Assembly (NCBI GenBank): GCA_029961685.1
Contig: JARWKL010000004.1
Span: 23,317,610 to 23,381,609 of the forward strand
Direction of reading: 5' to 3'
Origin: Aristolochia californica
Taxonomy: Eukaryota > Streptophyta > Magnoliopsida > Piperales > Aristolochiaceae
Length of the DNA stretch: 64,000 nt
Position 1 is the first letter of the stretch. The number at the start of each line of letters is the position of its first letter. A program made the position numbers and the translations under genes. Of this stretch, positions 49,607 to 61,449 are shown piece after piece. Under the pieces are notes generated by a model. It had not been told where the DNA came from, searched no databases, and saw nothing but the letters and a program-made list of their open reading frames with translations.

Positions 49607-52231
49607 GGGAAAAGGGTGAAGCGGGGGATTTTTAACTGAGTGTTGACTCCCACTCCATAAGTCTTTCCTTAAAAAAATATAGCCCGTCACACATGATAAA
49701 TCAATTTAAAATCATCTTTGATCGTTAGGTTAGCTTATTGTAATTGGGCAAAATTATGACTTGTTTGACTCGGGTAAATATCCCACCCCATGTTCATTTG
49801 ATAATTTAATGTTATTCTCTTTAAAAAGTTTGGATCCATAGGTCATTTCCGTCTTTAACATCTTTCAAGCTTGCATATCCATTTTTTAAAACATGTGAAG
49901 AAAAATCTCTTACTTATAAAATTCCGAGCAATCAGGCTTGAACTAGTGGAATTCCCCAAACTTGGATAACAAAACTTTTGCATTCATATGTGGTGTGTGA
50001 ATAAATTTTCTTTCTTCACATTTTTTATCGATACATAATCTCAAAAAATTTTCATTTTGTTGTGATCTATTTTCCTTTTATTTATTTTTTGTTTACAAGA
50101 TCAAGAGAAAGAGAAAACTCTAGCTTTGATTTAAGAAAAAAGTATACATCTAAAATGGAAATGCATAATGAAAAAATGTAGAGAGAGATAATTCCAAAAA
50201 GTGTTTGTAATTTTTAGGGATTGAAAACTCTTTTCAGTTTTTATATATCAGGTTCTACAATCGTCGAGAAAAAGGGGCAAGTAGGGGATTTTTAACTGAG
50301 TGTTGACTCTCAATCCATAAGCCATTCCTTAAAAAAATATAGCCCATTACACTTGATAAATCACTTTACAATCATCTGTGGTCGATAAGTCAACCTTTTG
50401 TAAATGGGCAAAATTAAGGCTTGTTTGACTCGAGTAAATAACCCACCCCACGTTCACTAGAGAATTTAATATTATTCACTTTAAAAGGTTTGGATCCATA
50501 GGTCATTTGAGTCTTTAACATGTTTCAAGCTTGCATATCCATTTTTTAAAACATGTGAAGAAAAATCTCTTACTTAAAAAAATCTGATGTATTAGGGTTG
50601 ACCTTGTGGAATTTCCCAAACATGGAAAACAAAACTTTTGTGTTCATTTGTGGTGTGTGAATAAATTTTATATCCTCAGATTTTTTATTTCTTTGAGTTA
50701 TTTTTCAATACATAAACTTTAAAATTTTCATTTTGTTGTGATCTATTTGCCCTTTATGTCTTTTTTTGTTTACAAGATGTAGGGAAAGAAAAAACTCTAG
50801 CTTTGATTTAAGAAAAAAGTATATCTAAAATGGAAATGCACCAAGAACAAATGTAGAGAGAGACAATTCCAAAAAGTGTTTTTAATTTTTAGGGATTGTA
50901 AACTCTTTTTAGTTTTTATATATCAGGTTCTGCAATCGTCAGGAAAAGGGGGAAGGGGGGATTTTTAAATGAGTGTTGACTCCCAATCCATAAATAATTC
51001 CTTAAAAACGTATAGCCCGTTACACATGAAAAATCACTTTACATTCATCTATGATCGTTAGGTCAGCTTTTTGTAAAAGGGCAAAATAATGGCATGTTTG
51101 ACTCGGGTAAATATCCCACCGCACGTTCACTTGAGAATTTAATCCAATTCTCTTTAAAAGGTTTGGATCCACAGATAATTTGCATCTTTAACATGTATCA
51201 AGTTTGCAAATCTATTTTTTTTAAAACATATGTTGAAAAATCTCTTTCTTATAAAATTCGGAGCTATTGGCGTTGAAATATTGGATTTTTCCAAACTTGG
51301 ATAACAGAACTTTTGTGTTCCTTTGTGGTGTGTGAATAAATTTTCATGACTTAAATTTGTTTATTGCTTTAAATTCTTTCCATACATAAACTCTAAAATT
51401 TACATTTTGTTGTGATCTATTTCCCTTTAATAATTTTTTTGTTACGAGATGAAGAGAAAGTGAAAACTCAAGCTTTGATTTCAAAAAAAAGTATACATCA
51501 AAAATGGAAATGCACAATGCACAAATGCAGAGAGAGATATTTCAAAATAGTGTCTATAATTTTTAGGGATTGTAAACTCTTTTTATTTTTTATATATCTG
51601 GTTCTGCAATTTTCAGGAACAAGGGGAGGCGGGGGATTTTTAATTGAGTGGTGGCTTCCAATCCATAAGTCATTCCTTATAAAAATATAGCCCGTTATGC
51701 ATGATAAATTATTTTACAATCATCTATGATCATTAGGGTTGCTTTTTGTAAATGGGCAAAATAATGGCTTCTTTGACTCGGGTAAATATCCCATCGCACG
51801 TTCACTTGAGAATTTAATGTTTTCTCTTTAAAAGGTTTGGATCCATAGGTCATTTGAATCTTTAACATGTTTCAAGCTTGCATATCCATTTTTTAAAACA
51901 TGTGTAGAAAAATATCTTTGTTATAAATTTTGAGCAATTAGGGTTGCACTAGTGGAATTTCCCAAACTTGGAAAAAAAAACTTTTGTGTTCATTTGTGGC
52001 GTGTGAATAAATTTTATTTTCATACATTTGTTTATTATTTTAAATTATTTCCATACATGAACTCTAAAATTTTTATTTTGTTGTGATCTATTTGATTTAA
52101 GAAAAAATTATACATCTAAAATGGAAATGCACAATGCGTGAATGTAGAGAGAGATAATTCCAAAAAGTGTTTGTAATTTTTAGGGATTGTAAACTCTTTG
52201 TAGTTTTTATATATCAGGTTTTGCAATCGTC
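48933..52231 (+). repeat. Mixed block of z-, y-, s-, u- like monomers
   Basis: Boxes at 48933, 49607, 50266, 50941 and 51615. Units 49607 and 50266 combine z-like fronts (GCAAAATTATG or GCAAAATTAAGG) with y-like backs (ACATGTGAAGAAAAATCTC). Unit 49607 also lacks ~16 bp near 50030 (TTTTTTATCGATACATAA). Unit 50266 shares AAATAACCCACC and CACTTGATAAATC with 61450. From about 51340 the sequence becomes s-tail, then u-like (51615: CATACATGAACTC, CATGCGTGAATG-like) with a ~57 bp deletion at about 52093 where GATCTATTTG joins ATTTAAGAAAAAA. Open frames at 51094-51276 and 51412-51690 are satellite by-products. Confidence 0.78.
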
Positions 52232-52872
52232 GGGAAAAGGGGGAGGTGGGGGATTTTTAACTGAGTGTTGACTCTCCATCTATAAGTCATTCCTTATAAA
52301 AATATAGCCCGTTCCGCATGATAAATCACTTTACAATCATCTATGATCGTTAGGTCAGCTTTTTGTACATGGGCAAAATAATGGCTTGTTTGACTTGGGA
52401 AAATATCCCACCGCACGTTCACTTCAGTATTTAATGTTACTCTCTTTAAAAAGTTTGAATCCATGGGTCATTTGCATCTTTAACATGTGTAGAAAATCTA
52501 TTTCTTATAAAATTCTGAGCTAGTAGGATTGAACTAGTGGAATTTCAAAAGCTTGGATAAGAAAACATTTGTGTTCATTTGAGGTGTGTGAATAAATTTT
52601 ATATACTTACATTTGTTTATTATTTTAAATTCTTTCGATACATAAACTTTAAAATTTTCATTTTTTTGTGATCGATTTACCTTTAATCTCTTTTTTTGTT
52701 TACGAGATGAAGGGAGAGTGAAAACTCAAGCTTTGATTTATAAAAAAAGTATACAACTTGAATGGAAATGCACAATGCACAAATATAGAGAGAGATAATT
52801 CAAAAAAGTGTCTATATTTTTTAGGGATTGTAAATTCTTTTTAGTTCTCATATATCCAGATTTGCAATCATC
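52232..52872 (+). repeat. Chimeric monomer v/p, unequal-crossover joint
   Basis: The left part (box GGAGGTGGGG, CCCGTTCCGCATG to about 52319) resembles the front of type v at 45614. From about 52395 (GACTTGGGAAAATATC, CACTTCAGTATTTAATG, the AACATGTGTAGAAAA deletion, TTTTATATACTTACATTTG) it follows type p of 42272. The switch falls between ~52320 and ~52395, at the equivalent place in both parents, as unequal homologous exchange would produce. Confidence 0.8.
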
Positions 52873-55800
52873 GGGAAAAGGGGAAGGCCGGGGACTTTTA
52901 ACAGAGTGTTGACTCCCAATCGATAAGTAATTCCTTACAAAAATATAGGCCGTTACACATGATTAATCACTTTACAATCATCTATGATCGTTAGGTCAGC
53001 TTTTTGTAAATGGCAAAATAATGGCTTGTTTGACTCGGGTAAATATCCCACCGCACGTTCACTTGGGAATTTAATGTTATTCTCTTTAAAAGGTTTGGAT
53101 CCATAGGTCATTTGAATATTTAACATGTTTTAAGCATGCATATCTAGTTTTTAAAACATGTGTAGAAAAGCCTCTTCCATATAAAATTCCGATTTATTAG
53201 GGTTGAACTAGTGGAATTTCCTAAACTTGGATAACAAAACTTTTGTGTTCATTTGTGGAGTGTGAATAAATTTTCTTTACTTACATTTTGATTATTGCTT
53301 TAAATTCTTTCCATACATAAACTCTAAAAATTATATTTTGTTGTGATCTATTTGCCTTTTCTCTCTTTTTTTGTTTACGAGATTAAGGGAGAGTGAAAAC
53401 TCAAGCTTTGATTTAAGAAAAAAGTATACATAAAAAATGGAAATGCACAATGCACAAATGTAGAGAGAGAAAATTCCAAAAAGTATCTATAATTTTTAGG
53501 GATTGTAAACTCTTTTTAGTTTTTATATAGTAGGTTCTGGAATCGTCGGGAAAAAGCGGAGGAGTAGGATTTTTAATTGAGTGTTGACTTCCAATCCACA
53601 AGTCATTCCTATCAAAGAATATAGCCCTTTACACTTGATAAATCACTTTACAATCACCTATGATCATTAGGTCAGATTTTAGTTAATGGGCAAAATAATG
53701 GTTTATTTAACTCGGGTAAATAAGCCACCTCATGTTCAGTTGAGAATTTATTGTTATTCTATTTAAAAGGTTTGGAGAGGCATTTGCATCTTTAACATGT
53801 TTCAAGCATGCATATCCATTTTTTAAAACTTGTGTAGAGAAATCTCTTTCTTATAAAATTCCGAGCTATTAGGGTGGAACTAGTGGAATTTCTCAAACCT
53901 GGATAATAAAACTTTTGTGTTCATTTCTGGTGTGTCAATAAATCTCTAAAACTTTAATTTTGTTGGGATCTATTTGACTTTTATCTTTTTTTTTTGTTTA
54001 CGAGATGAAGGGAAAGTGAAAATTGAAGCTTTGATTTAAGAAAAAAGTATAAATCTAAAATTGAAATGCATAATGCACAAATGTAGAGATAGATAATTCC
54101 AAAAAGTGTCTGTAAGTTTTAGGGTTTGTAAACTCTTTTTAGTTTTTATATATCAGGTTCTGCAATCGTCGGGAAAAAGAGGAGAGGTAGGATTTTTAAC
54201 TGAGTGTTGACTCCCAATCCATTAGTCATTCCATACAAAAATTATAGCCCATTAAGCATGATAAACACTTTACGATCATCTATGATCGTTAGGTCAGCTT
54301 TTTGTAAATGGGCAAAATAATGGGTTATTTGACTCAGGTAAATATCCCAACGCACGTTCACTTGAGAATTTATTGTTATTCTTTATGAAAGGTTTGGTGG
54401 ATCCATAGGTCATTTGCATCTCTATCATATTTCAAGCATGCATATCTATTTTTTAAAACATGTATAGAAAAATCTCTTTCTCATAAAATTCCAAGCTATT
54501 TTGGTTGAACTAGTAGAATTTCCCAAACTTGGATCACAAAACTTTTATGTTCATTTGTGGTGTGTGAATAAATTTTCTTGACTTTCATTTGTTTATTGCT
54601 TTAAATTCTTTCGATACATAAACTCTAAAATTTTCATTTTGTTGTGATCTATTTACCTTTAATATCTTTTTTTTTACTAGATGAAGAGAAAGTGAAAACT
54701 CAAGCCTTGATTTCATAAAAAAGTATACATCTAAAATATAAATGCAAAATGCACAAATGTAGAGAGAGATAATTCCAAAAAGTCTTTGTTATTTTTAGGG
54801 ATTGTAAAGTCTTTTTAGTTTTTATATATTAGGTTCTGCAATTGTCGGGAAAAGGGGGAGGCGAGGGATTTTTAACTGAGTGTTGGCTCCCAATCTATAA
54901 GTTTTTCCTTATAAAAATAGAGGCCGTTATGCATGATAAATTACTTTACAATCATCTATGATCATTAGGGCAACTTTTTTTAAATGGGCAAAATAGTGGC
55001 TTGTTTGACTCGGGTAAATATCTCATCGCACGTCCACTTGAGAATTTAATGTTATTCTCTTTAAAAGGTTTGGATCCATAGGTCATTTGCATCTTTAAAA
55101 TTTTTCAAGCATGAATATCCATTTTATAAAACTTGTGTAGAAAAATTTCTTCCTTATAAAATTCCGAGCTATTAAGGTTTAACTAGTGGAATTTCCCAAA
55201 CTTGGATAACAAAACATTTGTCTTCATTTGTGGCGTGTGAATAAATTTTATTTGCTTACGTTTATTTATTATTTTAAATTCTTTCCATATGTGAACTCTA
55301 AAATTTATATTTTGTTGTTGTCTATTTGGTTTTTATTTCTTTTTTTGCTTACGAGATGAAGGGAAAGTGAAAACTCAAGCTTTGGTTTAAAAAAAAAGTA
55401 TACATCTAGAAAGGAAATACTCAATGCACAAATGTAGAGAGAGATAATTCAAAAAAGTGTCTTTAATTTTTTGGGATTGTAAACTCTTTTTAATTTTTAT
55501 ATATCTGGATCTACAATCATTGGGAAAAGGGGGAGGCGGGGGATTTTTAACTGAGTGTTGAACTACAATCCATAAGTCATTCATTACAAAAAATATAGCC
55601 CGTTACGCATGATAAATTACTTTACAATCATCGATGATCGTTATGTCAGCTTTTTCTAAATGGGCAAAATAATGGCTTGTTTGACTCTGTTAAATATCCC
55701 ACCGCACATTCACTTGAGAATTTAAGGTTATTCTCATAAAAAGGTTTGGACCCATAGGTCATTTGCATCATTGACATGTTTCAAGCATGCATATCCATTT

Positions 55801-56505
55801 TTTTAAAACATGTGTAGAAAAATATCTTTCTTATAAAATTCTGAGCTATTAGGGTTAAACTAGTGGATTTTCTCAAACTTGGATAACAAAAATTTTGTCT
55901 TCATTTGTGGTGCGTGAATAAACTTTTTTTTTTTTTTTTGTCTATTGGTTTAAATTCTTTCCAAACATAAACTCCAAAATTTTCATTTTTTTGTGATATT
56001 TTTGCCTTTTATGTCTCTTTTTGTTAACGAGATGAAGGGAAATGGAAAACTCAAGCTTTGATTTAAGAAAAAAATATACATTTAAAAGTAGAAATTCTCA
56101 ATGCACAAATGTAGAGAGAGATAATTCCAAAAACTGTCTTTATTTTTTAGGGATTGTAAATACTGCATTCTACGAGAAAAGGGGGAGGGTAAGGATTTTT
56201 CACTGAGTGGTTACGCCCAATACATAAGTCATTCCTTACAAAAATAATGCCTGTTACGTACGATAAATCACTTTAAAATCATCTATGATCGTTAGGTCAA
56301 CTTTTTGTAAATGGGCAAAATAATGGCTTGTTTGACTCGAGTAAATACCCCACCGCACGTTCACTTGTGGATTTAATGTTATTATCTTTAAAAGGTGTGG
56401 ATCCATAGGTCATTATCATCTTTAACATGTTTCAAGCATGCAAATCGATTTTTTAAAACATGTGTAGAAAAATCTCTTCCTTAAAAAATTTTGAGCTATT
56501 CGGGT
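52395..56505 (+). repeat. Series p(part)-q-r-s-u-v-w(part), copy 2
   Basis: Boxes q 52873, r 53548, s 54171, u 54847, v 55522, w 56174 lie 9.89-9.96 kb from their partners at 42910, 43586, 44260, 44939, 45614, 46281. Type r has a private ~51 bp deletion at about 53943 (GTCAATAAAT joined to CTCTAAAACTTT). Type w lacks ~24 bp before its box at about 56160 (GATTGTAAA joined to TACTGCATTC). Minus-strand open frames at 53413-53601 and 55387-55584 are not credible genes. Confidence 0.82.
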
Positions 56506-56849
56506 TGATCGAGTGGAATTTTCCAAACTTGGATAACTAAACTTTAATGTTCATTTGTGGTGTGTGAATAAATTTTCTTTACTTACAGTTTGTTTATTGC
56601 TTAAAATTCTTTCCACACATAAACTCTAAAAAAATTATTTTGTTGTGATCTATTTGCCTTTTCTCTCTTTTTTTGTTTACGAGATTAAGGGAGAGTGAAA
56701 ACTCAAGCTTTGATTTAAGAAAAAAGCATACATAAAAAATGGAAATGCACACTGTAAAAATGTAGAGAGAGAAAATTCCAAAAAGTATCTATAATTTTTA
56801 GGGATTGTAAACTTTTTTTAGTTCTTATATAGTAGGTTCTGGAATCGTA
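56174..56849 (+). repeat. Chimeric monomer w/q, unequal-crossover joint
   Basis: Up to about 56505 the unit has w marks (GGGTAAGG box exit, ACTTGTGGATTTAATG, GGTGTGGATCC, CTATTCGGGTTG). From about 56565 it has q marks (GTGTGAATAAATTTTC, TTACAGTTTG, AAACTCTAAAAAAATT, GAGATTAAGGGAGAGTG). It therefore closes one series copy and opens the next. Confidence 0.82.
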
Positions 56850-59060
56850 GGGAAAAAGAGGAGGGGTAGGATTTTTAACTGAGTGTTGACTCGCAATCCA
56901 TAAGTCATTCCCAACAAATAATATAACCCTTTACACATGATAAATCACTTTAAAATCATCAATGATCATTAGGTCAAATTTTAGTTAATGGGCAAAATAA
57001 TGGTTTATTTGACTCGGGTAAATAACCCACCTCATGTTCAATTGAGAATTTATTGTTATTCTATTTAAAAGGTTTGGATACATAAGGCATTTGCATCTTT
57101 AACATTTTTCAAGCATGCATATCCATTTTTTAAAACTTGTGTAAAGAAATCTCTTTCTTATAAAATTCCGAGCTATTAGGGTTGAAATAGTGGAATTTCT
57201 CAAACCTGGATAATAAAACTTTTGTGTTCAATTGTGGTGTGTGAATAAATTTTCTTTAATTACATTAGTTTATTGCTTTAAATTCTTGCCATACATAAAC
57301 TCTAAAACTTTAATTTTGTTGGGATCTATTTGACTTTTATCTCTTTTTTTGTTTACGAGATGAAGGGAAAGTGAAAATCGAAGGTTTGATTTAAGAAAAA
57401 GTATAATGCGAAAATGGAAATGCACAATGCAAAAATGTAGAGATAGATAATTCCAAAAAGTGTCTGTAAGTTTTAGGGTTTGTAAACTCTTTTTAGTTTT
57501 TATATATCATCCTGCAATCGTCGGGAAAAAGAGGAGGGGTAGGATTTTTAACTGAGTGTTGACTCCCAATCCATTAGTCATTCCTTACAAAAAATATAGC
57601 CCATTACACATGATAAATCACTTTACGATCATATATGATCGTTAGGTCAGCTTTTTGTAAATGGGCAAAATAATGGGTTATTTCACTCAGGTAAATATCC
57701 CAACACACGTTCACTTGAGAATTTATTGTTATTCTCTATGAAAGGTTTCGTGGATCCATAGGTCATTTGCATCTTTATCTTGTTTCAAGCATGCATATCT
57801 ATTTTTTAAAACATGTATAGAAAAATCTCTTTCTCATAAAATTCCGAGCTATTTGGGTTGAACTAGTAGAATTTCCCAAACTTGGATAACAAAAGTTTTA
57901 TGTTCATTTGTAGTGTGTGAATAAATTTTCTTGACTTTGATTTGTTTATTGCTTTAAATTCTTTCTATACATAAACTCTAAAATTTTCATTTTGTTGTGA
58001 TCTATTTCACTTTAATATCTTTTTTTGTTTACGAGATGAAGAGAAAGTGAAAACTCAAGCTTTGATTTCAGAAAAAAGAAAACATCTAAAATAGAAATGC
58101 ACAATGCACAAATGTAGAGAGAGATAATTCCAAAAAGTGTTTGTAATTTTTAGGGATTGTAAACTCTTTTTAGTTTTTATATATCAGGTTCTCCAATTGT
58201 CTATTTGGCTTTTATTTCTTTTTTTGTTTACGAGATGAAGGGAAAGTGAAAACTCAAGTTTTGGTTTTAGAAAAAGTATACATCTAGAAAGGAAATACTC
58301 AATACACAAATGTAGAGAGAGATAATTCAAAAAAGTGTCTTTAATTTTATGGGATTGTAACCTCTTTTTAGTTTTTATATATCTGGATCTGCAATCATTG
58401 GGAAAAGGGGGAGGCGGGGGGTTTTTAACTGAGTATTGAATCCCAATCCATAAGTCATTCATTAAAAAAATATAGCCCATTACGCATGATAAATCACTTT
58501 ACAATCATCTATGATCGTTATGTTAGCTTTTTGTAAATGGCAAAAATAATGGCTTATTTGACTCTTGTAAATATCCCACTGCACATTCACTTGAGAATTT
58601 TACGTTATTCTCATAAAAAGGTTTGGACCCATAGGTCATTTGCATCTTTTACATGTTTCAATCATGCATATCCTTTTTTTAAAACATGTGTAGAAAAATC
58701 TCTTTCTTATAAAATTCTGAGCTATTAGGGTTGAACTAGTGGAATTTCTCAAACTTGGATAACAAAACTTTTGTGTTCATTTGTGGTGTGTGAATAAATT
58801 TTTTTTATTTTGTCTATTGCTTTAAATTCTTTCCAAACATAAACTCCAAAATTTTCTTTTTTCTTTGTGATATTTTTGCCTTTTATGTCTTTTTTTTGTT
58901 AACGAGATGAAGGGAAATGGAAAACTCAAGCTTTGATTTAATAAAAAAGTATACATTTAAAATATAAAGTATAATTGCACAAATGTAGAGAGAGATAATT
59001 CCAAAAAGTGACTTTATTTTTTAGGGATTGTAAACTCTTTTTAGTTTTTGTATATCAGGT
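56565..59060 (+). repeat. Series q(part)-r-s-(u lost)-v, copy 3
   Basis: Boxes r 56850 (3302 bp after r 53548), s 57523, v 58400. Type u has lost its box and most of its length in a ~473 bp deletion at about 58195-58202. Type v (58400) shares CTCATAAAAAGGTTTGGACC and TTCCAAACATAAACTCC with 55522. The v tail then meets an x-type box at 59073, skipping w. Frames at 58184-58480 (-) and 58537-58728 (+) are satellite by-products. Confidence 0.82.
58197..58399 (+). repeat. Truncated monomer without G-rich box (~203 bp)
   Basis: AGGTTCTCCAATTGT is joined to CTATTTGGCTTTTATTTC. The left edge is about 4-5 bp before the expected box; the right edge is the GTGATCTATTTG block, so ~473 bp are gone. TTGTC occurs at both edges in the related units 54847 and 44939 (CAATTGTC; TTGTTGTCTATTT), giving a short-homology deletion. 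It is the third independent box loss with its left end at this spot. Confidence 0.85.
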
Positions 59061-60910
59061 ACTGCAGTCGTCGGTAAAAGAGGCAGGCAAAGGGTTGTTA
59101 ACTAAGTTTTGACGCCCAATCCAAAAGTTATTCCTTATAAAAATATAGCCCGTTCCGCGTGATAAATCACTTTACAATCATCTTCGATCGGTAGGTCATC
59201 TTTTTGTAAATGGGGAAAATAATGGCTTGTTTGACTTGGGTCAATATCCCACTGCACGTTCACTTGAGAATTTAATGTTATTCTCTTTACAAGGTTTGGA
59301 TCGATAGGTCATTCGCACCTTTAACATGTTTCAAAAATGCATATCCATTTTTTAAAACATGTGTAGAAAAATCTCTTTGTTTCAAAATTTTGAGCTATTA
59401 AGGATGAACAATTGGAATTTCGCAAACTTGGATAACAAAACATTTGTGTTCATTTGTAGAGTGTGAATAAATTTTCTTTACATATATTTTTTTATTGCGT
59501 TAAATTCTTTCCATACATAAACTCTAAAATTTTCATTTTGTAGTGATCTGTTTGCCTTTTATCTCTTTTTTTTTTACGAGTTGATGGGAAAGTGAAAACT
59601 AAAGTTTTGATTTAATAAAAAAGTATACATGTAAAATGGACATGCACAATGCACAAATGTAGAGAGAGATAATTCCAAAATGTGTCTGTATATTTTTGGG
59701 ACTGTAAACTCTTTTTTGTTTTTATTTATCAGGCTCAGCAATCGTCTGGAAATGGGGGAGGCGGGGGATTTTTAAAAGAGTGTTGACTCCCTATCCATAA
59801 GTCATTCCTTAAAAAAATATAGCTCGTTACGCATGATAATTCACTTTTCAATCATTTATGATCGTTAGGTCAGCTTTTTGTAAATGGGCAAAATAATGGC
59901 TTGTTTGACTTGGGTAAATATCCCACCGCACGTTCACTTGTGAATTGGATGTTATTATCTTTAAAAGGTGTGGATCCATATGTCATTTTCATATTTAACA
60001 TGTTTCAAGCATGCAAATCCATTTTTGAAAACATGTGTAGAAAAATCTCTTCCTAAAAAATTTCGAGCTATTTGGGTTCAACTAATGGAATTTCCCAAAC
60101 ATGGATAAAAAAAATTTTGTGATCAGTTGTGGTGTGTGGATAAATTTTCTTTCCTTGCATTTGTTATTGCTTTAAATTATTTCCATACATAAACTCTAAA
60201 ATTTCTTCTTGTTGTGTTCTATTTTCCTTTTATCTCTTTTTTTGTTTACGAGATGAAGGGAAAGTGAAAACTCCAGCTTTGATTTAAGAAAAAAGTACAC
60301 ATTGAAAATGGAAATGCACAATTAACAAATGTAGAGAGAGATAATTCCAAAAAGTGTCTCTAATTTTTAGGGATTTTAAACACTTTTTTTCTTTTTATAT
60401 ATTTGGTTCTGCAGTCGTTAGGAAAAGGGGGAGGCAGGGGATTTTTAACTAAGTGTTGACACCCAATCCAAATGTTATTCCTTAAAAAAATATAGCCCGT
60501 TACGCATGAAAAATCACTTTACAATCATCTTTGATCGTTAGGTCAGCTTTTTTTAAATGGGCAAAATATTGGCTTGTTTGGCTTGGGTAAATATCCCACC
60601 GCACGTTCACTTGGGAATTTAATGTTATTCTCTTTAAAAGGTTTGGGTCCATAGGTCATTCGCACCTTTAACATGTTTCAAACATGCATATCCATTTTTT
60701 AAAACGTGTGTAGAAAAATCTCTTTCATACCAAATTTTGACCTATTAAGGATGAACAAGAGGAATTTCTCAAACTTGGATAAACAACTTTTGTTTTAATT
60801 TGTGGTGTATGAATAAATTTTCTTTACTTACATTTGTTTATTGCTTTAAATTCTTTCCATGCATAAATTCTAAAATTTTCATTTTGTTGTGATCTATTTT
60901 CCTTTTATCT

Positions 60911-61449
60911 CTTTAACTGAGTGTTGACTCCAATTCCATGAGTCATTCCTTACAAAAATATAGCCCGTTACACATGATAAATCACTTTACAATCATCTAT
61001 GATCATTAGTCAAAATATCCAACCAGACATTCACTTGAGAATTTAATGTTATTCACTTTGAAAGGTTTGGATCCCTTGGTCATTTGCGTTTTTAACATGT
61101 TTCAAGCATGCATATCAGGTTTTCCCAAACTTGGATAACAAAACTTTTGTGTTCATTTGTGGTGTGTGAATAAATTTTCTTTCCGCACATTTGTTATTGC
61201 ATCGAGTTTTTTCGATACATAAACTCAAAAATTTTCATTTTGTTGTGATCTATTTTCCTTTTATCTCTTTTTTTGTTTACTAGATAAAGGGATAGTGAAA
61301 ACTCTAGCTTTGATTTCAGAAAAAAGTATACATCTAAATTGGAAATGCCCAATGAACAAATGTAGAGAGAGATAATTCCAAAAAGTGTCTGTAATTTTTA
61401 GGGATTGTAAACTCTTTTTAGTTCTTATATATCAGGTTCTGCAATCGTC
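60911..61449 (+). repeat. Box-less type y monomer with three deletions
   Basis: At 60911-60914 CCTTTTATCTCTTT joins AACTGAGTGTTGAC, removing ~200 bp including the monomer 3' end and the next G-rich box. At about 61010 ATCATTAG joins TCAAAATATCC (the deletion inherited with type y, ~46 bp). At about 61117-61122 CATATCAGG joins TTTTCCCAAAC, missing ~80 bp. Box 60420 to box 61450 is 1030 bp instead of ~1350. Confidence 0.83.

Noticed and set aside
51412..51690. Other 60-98 codon open frames (1796-2002, 19394-19585, 37578-37778, 38658-38840, 41173-41364, 51094-51276, 51412-51690, 53413-53601, 55387-55584, 58184-58480, 58537-58728) as genes.
   Set aside because: All lie wholly in satellite monomers, use different frames and strands, are stopped in sister monomers, and encode low-complexity Phe/Lys/Ile-rich strings as expected from AT-rich non-coding DNA.
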